NCBI GenBank assembly: GCA_031265345.1
Contig: JAISCU010000046.1
Span: 1-5,220 of the forward strand
Direction: 5' to 3'
From: Bifidobacteriaceae bacterium
Lineage (GTDB): Bacteria; Actinomycetota; Actinomycetes; Actinomycetales; WQXJ01
Length of the DNA stretch: 5,220 nucleotides
In this document: positions 1-5,220 of the stretch, one piece after another
Numbering within the stretch: position 1 is the stretch's first letter
Layout of the letters: each line of letters opens with the position of its first letter
Translations under genes and position numbers: made by a program
The notes under the pieces: model-generated
Database searches by the model: none
What the model was told of the DNA's origin: nothing
The model's input: only the letters and a program-made list of their open reading frames with translations

Positions 1-28
1 GGTGATTCGAGCCCATGGTTCCGAATAG

Positions 29-2298
<2,270 letters not shown>

Positions 2299-2318
2299 AA
2301 AGCCCCGAGCACACAACC

Positions 2319-2342
2319 CGGCCCGAACGTCACCGTGGGCCG
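2319..2342 (+). repeat. Hairpin in the leuB-ilvE gap
   Basis: CGGCCC (2319-2324) pairs with GGGCCG (2337-2342). After a 2-nt GA bulge the stem continues as ACG (2327-2329) with CGT (2334-2336), closing on a TCAC tetraloop. That is nine GC-rich pairs in 24 nt, ending 20 nt before the ilvE ATG. No T-run follows (CCTAGACATAAGG), so an intrinsic terminator is unlikely. An mRNA processing or stabilising element, a pause site, or partial attenuation between leuB and ilvE are possible. Confidence 0.55.
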
Positions 2343-2351
2343 CCTAGACAT

Positions 2352-2358
2352 AAGGAGA
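2352..2358 (+). promoter_or_regulatory. Strong ribosome binding site for ilvE
   Basis: AAGGAGA ends 4 nt before the ATG at 2363. It is the best Shine-Dalgarno match in the gene block and suits a gene that is not overlapped by the one before it. Confidence 0.8.
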
Positions 2359-2362
2359 AGTC

Positions 2363-3448
2363 ATGAGCCGGTTCGCGCTTGAACCGCATGCATCGCCGGT
2401 CAGCGCCGAGGAGCGGGCCGCCCTACTGGAGGCGCCCACCTTCGGCACCGTTTTCACCGACCACATGGCCCGCATCAGCTGGCGGGCGGGCGGCACGGGC
2501 TGGCACGACCACCGGATCGTGCCCTACGGCCCGCTGGAGTTGACGCCGGCCACCTCAGCCTTGCATTACGCCCAAGAGATCTTCGAGGGGTTGAAGGCCT
2601 ACCGCTGGGAGGACGGCTCCATCCGGACTTTCCGGCCCGCCGCCAACGCCGAACGGTTCGACCGCTCGGCGCGTCGCCTGGCCCTGCCGGAATTGCCGGT
2701 CCAAGACTTCCTCGACTCGCTCTGCGCGTTGGTCGAGGTCGATCAGGGCTGGGTGCCTTCGGGGGTCGGGACCTCGCTGTATTTGAGGCCGTTCATGTTC
2801 GCCTCCGAGTCCTTCATCGGGGTGCGGGCCTCGCACGAGGTGTCCTACCTGGTGATTGCCTCGCCGGTGGGCGCGTACTTCAAGGGCGGCGTGGCGCCGG
2901 TGTCGATCTGGGTGGACCAGCGCTACCACCGGGCGGGTCCCGGCGGCACGGGCGCGGCAAAGTGCGGCGGCAACTACGCCGCCTCGCTGGTCTCGCAGGA
3001 CCTGGCCTACGCGCACGGCTGCGAGCAGGTGCTCTTCCTGGACGCCGCGACCTCCACGTATGTGGAGGAACTGGGCGGCATGAACGTGATGGTGGTGACA
3101 GCCGAGGGCTCGGTGGCCACGCCCCCCACGTCCGGCACCATCCTCGAAGGCGTCACCCGCTCCTCGCTGCTGCAACTGGTCCGCGACCGGGGCCTGACGG
3201 TCGACGAGCGCCCGGTCTCGCTGGACGAGGTCCTGGGCGGGATCAAATCCGGCGAGGTCGCGGAGGTGTTCGCCTGCGGCACGGCGGCGGTGGTGACACC
3301 GGTCGGCCGCTTGGCGGGCGAGGACTTCGATGTCACGGTGGGAGACGGGTCGCCTGGCTCGTTGACCATGTCCCTCTACGAGGAGCTGACCGGCATCCAG
3401 TACGGGCGGCGCGAGGACAAGCACGGCTGGACGCACCGGCTGGTCTGA
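2363..3448 (+). CDS. ilvE: Branched-chain amino acid aminotransferase
   Basis: IlvE is a pyridoxal-phosphate, fold-type IV (class IV) aminotransferase. It exchanges amino groups between glutamate and the 2-oxo acids of valine, leucine and isoleucine, the last step of their synthesis. The 361 residues fit the longer subgroup shared by actinobacteria and eukaryotes rather than the roughly 310-residue E. coli type. Visible are the active-site segment ALHYAQEIFEGLKAYR (66-81, with Y69), R98 in NAERF for the cofactor phosphate, YLRPFMF (140-146), the Schiff-base K200 in GTGAAKCGGNYAAS, VEELGGMN (234-241) with the Glu expected to contact the PLP ring nitrogen, and ACGTAAVVTPVG near the C-terminus. 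The ATG at 2363 has a strong ribosome binding site and gives the expected N-terminus. The 64-nt gap to leuB is the only real break in the block. The stop shares one base with the folC start. Confidence 0.96.
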   Translation: MSRFALEPHASPVSAEERAALLEAPTFGTVFTDHMARISWRAGGTGWHDHRIVPYGPLELTPATSALHYAQEIFEGLKAYRWEDGSIRTFRPAANAERFDRSARRLALPELPVQDFLDSLCALVEVDQGWVPSGVGTSLYLRPFMFASESFIGVRASHEVSYLVIASPVGAYFKGGVAPVSIWVDQRYHRAGPGGTGAAKCGGNYAASLVSQDLAYAHGCEQVLFLDAATSTYVEELGGMNVMVVTAEGSVATPPTSGTILEGVTRSSLLQLVRDRGLTVDERPVSLDEVLGGIKSGEVAEVFACGTAAVVTPVGRLAGEDFDVTVGDGSPGSLTMSLYEELTGIQYGRREDKHGWTHRLV

Positions 3449-5028
3449 TGGGCGTTGAAGCTGCTCCAGGCGGGGCTCGGTCGGAAAAGGGCCGTGACGG
3501 GGGCGCGGCCCGGCGGGGTCGCGCTGCGGCGGACGAAGCCTTGGAGGCCCAGGTCGCAGAGGTCTACCGGGAGATACTCGCGCGCGCGCCGGAACACGAT
3601 TTCGAACCGACTCTGGACCGGGTGCGCGCGGCCTGCGACCTGCTGGGGGAGCCTCAGCGGACCTACCGGGTGATCCATGTGGCCGGCACCAATGGCAAGA
3701 CCTCGACCGCCCGGATAGCCGAATCGCTGCTGCGGGCGCACGGGCTGCGGACGGGGCTGTTCACGTCGCCGCATCTGGCTTCGGTGCGCGAGCGGATCGC
3801 CATCGACGGCCAACCGATCTCGCGCGCCGACTTCCTCGACGCCTGGTCGTTGGTCGGGTCGGTCGTCGATTTGGTCGATTCGCGATCTTTGGCGGCCGGT
3901 GGCCCACGGATGAGCTTCTTCGAGGTCCTGACGGTGCTGGCGTTCGTGGCGTTCGCGGACGCGCCCATCGACGTGGCCGTGGTCGAGGTCGGCATGGGCG
4001 GCACCTGGGACGCCACTTCGGTGGTTGAATCGTCCGTCCAGGTGATCACGCCCATTGCCCGCGACCATGAGAAATGGCTGGGCTCATCGCTGTCTGAGAT
4101 CGCTTCGGAGAAGGCTGGGATCATCCGCGACCGGGTCGTTGTCGGGTCGCAGGCGGACGTGGTGGCCGAGGTCCTGGAACGAGCCCTGATCGACACCGGT
4201 GCTCGGGGCTACTGGCTGGGCCGCGATTTCGAGGTTCTGGGCCGGGAGTTGGCGGTGGGCGGCCAAGTGGTGTGGCTGCGTGGGCTGGCGGGCGAGTACT
4301 CGCAGGCCATGGTGCCGTTGTTCGGCGCGCACCAGGCCGACAACGCCGCCTTGGCCGTGGCCGCCGTCGAGTTGTTGATGTCCGATGCCGCCGACCCGCT
4401 TCCCGGCGCCGCTTATGTCGAGGGGTTGGAGACGGCAGCCTCGCCTGGTCGTCTGGAGGTCGTGCGCGTGGCGCCGACCGTGCTGGTCGACTCGGCCCAC
4501 AACGTCGCGGGGGCCGAGGCCCTGGTGGCGGCGGTGGACGAGGCCTTCGCCATGCCGCTGATCGGATTGGTCGGCGTGCTCGAGGACAAGGACGCCGAAG
4601 GGCTGCTGGGCGTGCTCGAACCGGTCCTTCGCCAAGTGGTCGTGACGCGGTCCACCTCGCCCAGGGCCGTGGAGCCGGAGGTCTTGGGGGCGGTGGCCCG
4701 CGAGGTCTTCGGCCCCGATCGCGTGGAGGTGGTCGAGCGTCTGGACGATGCCCTGGTGCGGGCCATCGAGCTGGCCGAGGTCGACTCCGGCGACTCGCCC
4801 TCGCCCCTGGCCACCGGCGTCCTCGCGACCGGCTCCGTGACCATGGCCGCCGAGGTCCGCCTCCTCCTAGGCCACCAACAGCCCCCAACCCCGCTGTCCC
4901 CCGCCACCCCAGGCCCCGACCGCCGTCCCCTGCGGCCGTCCGCGCTCCCCTTTCCCGGGGACGGTACCTTTCCATGCCCAAACCAGGGTTTTCCACCGGC
5001 GAACCCGCAGGTCAGGCCCTGTGGATAA
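3448..5028 (+). CDS. folC: Dihydrofolate synthase / folylpolyglutamate synthase, with an abnormal C-terminal read-through
   Basis: FolC is a cytoplasmic Mur-ligase-type enzyme that adds glutamate to dihydropteroate and/or to tetrahydrofolates, using ATP. Visible are the P-loop VAGTNGKTSTA (78-88, K84), TSPHLASVRERI (106-117), EVGMGGTWDAT (180-190), H207 in HEKWLG, EKAGIIR (221-227) with K222 in the place of the carbamylated lysine, and DSAHNVAG (348-355), where the family usually has DxAHNPxG, so Pro is replaced by Val. The start at 3448 has no clear ribosome binding site but overlaps the ilvE stop as TGATG, suggesting termination-reinitiation; a TTG at 3541 is a less likely alternative. The domain ends at about residue 475 (TGSVTMAAEVRLLLG, nt 4872), where FolC proteins usually stop. 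The next 51 residues hold 16 prolines, use codons ending in A or T more often, and overlap inverted repeats. They are probably read-through after loss of the original stop. Confidence 0.93.
   Translation: MGVEAAPGGARSEKGRDGGAARRGRAAADEALEAQVAEVYREILARAPEHDFEPTLDRVRAACDLLGEPQRTYRVIHVAGTNGKTSTARIAESLLRAHGLRTGLFTSPHLASVRERIAIDGQPISRADFLDAWSLVGSVVDLVDSRSLAAGGPRMSFFEVLTVLAFVAFADAPIDVAVVEVGMGGTWDATSVVESSVQVITPIARDHEKWLGSSLSEIASEKAGIIRDRVVVGSQADVVAEVLERALIDTGARGYWLGRDFEVLGRELAVGGQVVWLRGLAGEYSQAMVPLFGAHQADNAALAVAAVELLMSDAADPLPGAAYVEGLETAASPGRLEVVRVAPTVLVDSAHNVAGAEALVAAVDEAFAMPLIGLVGVLEDKDAEGLLGVLEPVLRQVVVTRSTSPRAVEPEVLGAVAREVFGPDRVEVVERLDDALVRAIELAEVDSGDSPSPLATGVLATGSVTMAAEVRLLLGHQQPPTPLSPATPGPDRRPLRPSALPFPGDGTFPCPNQGFPPANPQVRPCG
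4923..4964 (+). terminator. Hairpin just past the folC domain end, possible terminator
   Basis: CCGTCCCC (4923-4930) is the perfect reverse complement of GGGGACGG (4957-4964). A small GCGG/CCGC stem (4932-4935 with 4940-4943) lies in the loop. A competing TCCCC/GGGGA pairing (4946-4950 with 4957-4961) is also possible. The sequence after the stem, TACCTTTCC, has only a weak T-tract. Its place right after the recognisable FolC end suits a transcription terminator for the gene block, but it could also belong to an intergenic repeat. Confidence 0.35.
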
Positions 5029-5041
5029 CTGGTCCGTCCCC
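4957..5041. repeat. Second inverted-repeat pairing, GGGGACGGTACC with GGTCCGTCCCC
   Basis: GGGGACGGTACC (4957-4968) and GGTCCGTCCCC (5031-5041) are reverse complements except for one extra T, and they flank 62 nt. The octamer CCGTCCCC thus occurs at 4923 and 5034 on the plus strand and in reverse at 4957. The middle copy can pair with either outer copy but not both at once. Between the arms lie two small stems: GGGTT/AACCC (4986-4990 with 5002-5006) and CAGG/CCTG (5008-5011 with 5018-5021). Confidence 0.5.
5020..5028 (-). promoter_or_regulatory. DnaA-box sequence TTATCCACA overlapping the end of the folC frame
   Basis: The minus strand reads TTATCCACA, a perfect match to the bacterial DnaA-box consensus. 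A related TTTTCCACC lies on the plus strand at 4990-4998, so the two form an imperfect inverted pair (TTTTCCAC against GTGGATAA, 7 of 8). There is no dnaA, dnaN or rpmH nearby and no cluster of boxes, so this is not an origin as seen here. It could be an isolated DnaA site, part of a dispersed intergenic repeat, or chance. Confidence 0.4.
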
Positions 5042-5067
5042 ATTACGGGATCTCCTCCCTTGTTCGT

Positions 5068-5105
5068 GGGTGTTTTGGGGCTGTTTTTGGGGGGTATCGG
5101 AGGGG
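5068..5105 (+). other. G-run cluster, possible G-quadruplex former
   Basis: Four G-runs occur at 5068-5070, 5077-5080, 5089-5094 and 5102-5105, separated by 6, 8 and 7 nt. One loop is a base longer than the usual G-quadruplex rule. The T-rich spacers between the runs differ from the GC-rich genes upstream. The cluster spans the proposed left edge of the insertion element. Confidence 0.3.
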
Positions 5106-5108
5106 TGG

Positions 5109-5173
5109 GCATGCCGCCCGCCCGGTAGGTTCGTGGTTGTCATGTCCATTGGACCGGCCAGGAGGCGGCATGC
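5109..5173 (+). repeat. Perfect 10-bp inverted repeat covering the start of the last gene
   Basis: GCATGCCGCC (5109-5118) is the exact reverse complement of GGCGGCATGC (5164-5173), with 45 nt between. The downstream arm contains the last two bases of the AGGAGG ribosome binding site (5160-5165) and the whole ATG (5170-5172). In an RNA carrying both arms the start codon would be paired. A separate palindrome GTCCATTGGAC (5144-5154) lies between the arms. Confidence 0.6.
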
Positions 5174-5220
5174 TTGGAATAAGCCTGTCACGTGGGATTC
5201 TAGGCCTCGACGACAAGACT
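5170..5220 (+). CDS. Start of an unidentified gene, possibly an ISL3-type transposase (partial, runs off the window)
   Basis: From the ATG at 5170 the frame is open to the window end and reads MLGISLSRGILGLDDKT. AGGAGG at 5160-5165 is a strong ribosome binding site, although the 4-nt spacing is short. The LGLDDKT segment resembles the opening of actinobacterial ISL3-family transposases, in which a Leu-Leu-Gly-(Leu/Val) segment is followed by a Thr-Val-Val-Glu-like stretch. This is recognised from memory over only 17 residues. A TTG at 5149 in the same frame is a possible earlier start but lacks a ribosome binding site. A different frame from the ATG at 5142 is also open to the end, but it is Arg-rich with no good site and is probably spurious. 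Confidence 0.4.
   Translation, partial: MLGISLSRGILGLDDKT

Larger units (their letters stand above)
5079..5220 (+). mobile_element. Possible left end of an insertion sequence, truncated by the window
   Basis: Base composition changes to G/T-rich at about 5071-5100, just before a new reading frame whose start resembles ISL3-family transposases. A candidate terminal inverted repeat begins with GGCTGTTTTTGGGGGG at 5079-5094. From memory, actinobacterial ISL3-type ends begin with GG followed by T- and G-rich sequence. The right end, the matching terminal repeat and any target duplication lie outside the window. The exact boundary and family are therefore tentative, and an ordinary intergenic region before an unrelated gene is the main alternative. 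Confidence 0.35.

Noticed and set aside
2962..3447. Upstream extension of the folC frame into ilvE
   Set aside because: It lies wholly within ilvE in another frame, with Arg/Gly-rich translation. The natural folC start is at 3448, where it overlaps the ilvE stop.
4923..5041. CRISPR array or replication origin in the repeat-rich region
   Set aside because: Only three octamer copies in mixed orientation and a single perfect DnaA box are present, with no regular spacers, no cas genes and no dnaA/dnaN neighbours.
4867..5112. An 81-codon minus-strand frame downstream of folC
   Set aside because: It is low in complexity, runs through the inverted repeats and folC end, and has no recognisable motif.

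Overview
The window is high-GC DNA with typical actinobacterial gene content and protein sequences, for example an IlvC that begins [12 protein letters not shown] and a 361-residue class-IV IlvE. A finer taxonomic placement cannot be supported. All recognisable genes lie on the plus strand, in one tightly packed block.

Layout: positions 1-208 are a leader with no convincing gene. They hold a nested hairpin (65-105) and a short A/C-rich stretch with five GACCA units just before ilvC. Then follow ilvC (209-1237), leuB (1234-2298, overlapping ilvC by 4 nt in an ATGA), a 64-nt gap with a clear hairpin, ilvE (2363-3448), and folC (from 3448, sharing one base with the ilvE stop in a TGATG). The folC frame runs on to 5028, but the recognisable protein ends near 4872. 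The last 51 codons look like non-coding DNA read in frame. They overlap a set of inverted repeats and a perfect DnaA-box sequence. From about 5079 to the window end the sequence looks like the left end of an insertion sequence, possibly ISL3-type, with the first 17 codons of its putative transposase. That call is tentative.

Function: IlvC (second common step of Ile/Val synthesis), LeuB (third step of the Leu branch) and IlvE (final transamination of all three branched-chain amino acids) form part of one pathway. FolC (folate glutamylation) is metabolically unrelated, but its start overlaps the ilvE stop. The window lacks ilvBN, ilvD, leuA and leuCD.

I found no clear previously undescribed system. 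The most interesting material is between about 4870 and 5220: a missing folC stop, alternative inverted-repeat pairings around a DnaA-box sequence, and a hairpin that would bury the start of the putative transposase.
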